From: Bacteroidales bacterium | GTDB taxonomy: Bacteria > Bacteroidota > Bacteroidia > Bacteroidales > Bacteroidaceae | NCBI GenBank assembly: GCA_004555055.1 | Contig: SFJN01000161.1 | Span: 1-6,041, forward strand | Reading direction: 5' to 3' | DNA: 6,041 bases | Shown: one piece after another, positions 6,038 to 6,041 of the stretch | Numbering within the stretch: the first letter of the stretch is position 1 | How the letters are laid out: the number at the start of each line of letters is the position of its first letter | Notes under the pieces: model-generated | What the model was told of the DNA's origin: nothing | The model's database searches: none | Seen by the model: the letters and a program-made list of their open reading frames with translations, nothing else | Made by a program: the position numbers and the translations under genes

Positions 6038-6041
6038 AGGG

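Overview
The window reads as a Bacteroidota chromosome segment, most likely from the order Bacteroidales and in style from a Prevotella-like genome. It carries the inner-membrane motor and part of the periplasmic ring of the type IX secretion system (T9SS). All four confident genes are on the minus strand, so the biological order runs from high to low coordinates: gldL/porL (6009-5068), gldM/porM (5003-3450), gldN/porN (3358-1760), then a separate AAA-ATPase-like/PD-(D/E)XK protein (1617-10). The assignment to Bacteroidota rests on the gldL-gldM-gldN order, the absence of clear Shine-Dalgarno sequences before the starts, and the nuclease-ATPase family, which is strongly expanded in that phylum. 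Naming the genus is inference.

Region by region: 6010-6041 is the end of the spacer before gldL and contains a run of eight C on the coding strand. The usual upstream partner gldK, which encodes the ring lipoprotein, would lie just outside the window. gldL and gldM are separated by 64 bases holding a small GC-rich hairpin. gldM and gldN are separated by 91 bases with an all-A/T tract and a second hairpin. After gldN comes a 142-base spacer with two inverted repeats, which probably ends the secretion operon. The ATPase/nuclease gene that follows is visibly less GC-rich: two sampled 60-base lines have 29 and 32 G+C, against 42 and 39 in two lines from the gld genes. It is probably an independent, mobile-type gene.

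How the parts work together, from knowledge of the families: GldL (two membrane helices, cytoplasmic coiled coil) and GldM (one membrane helix, long periplasmic arm) form the proton-driven rotary motor. The arm reaches the GldK-GldN ring under the outer membrane and transmits energy to secretion of proteins with T9SS C-terminal signals.

The least ordinary element is GldN. After a recognisable core ending near residue 358 it continues for about 170 residues. That extension has seven short units of pattern [D/N]-x-x-G-x-x-hydrophobic, then a strongly basic Thr/Lys/Ala/Arg tail built partly from small tandem DNA repeats. No RNA genes, CRISPR arrays or insertion sequences were seen.
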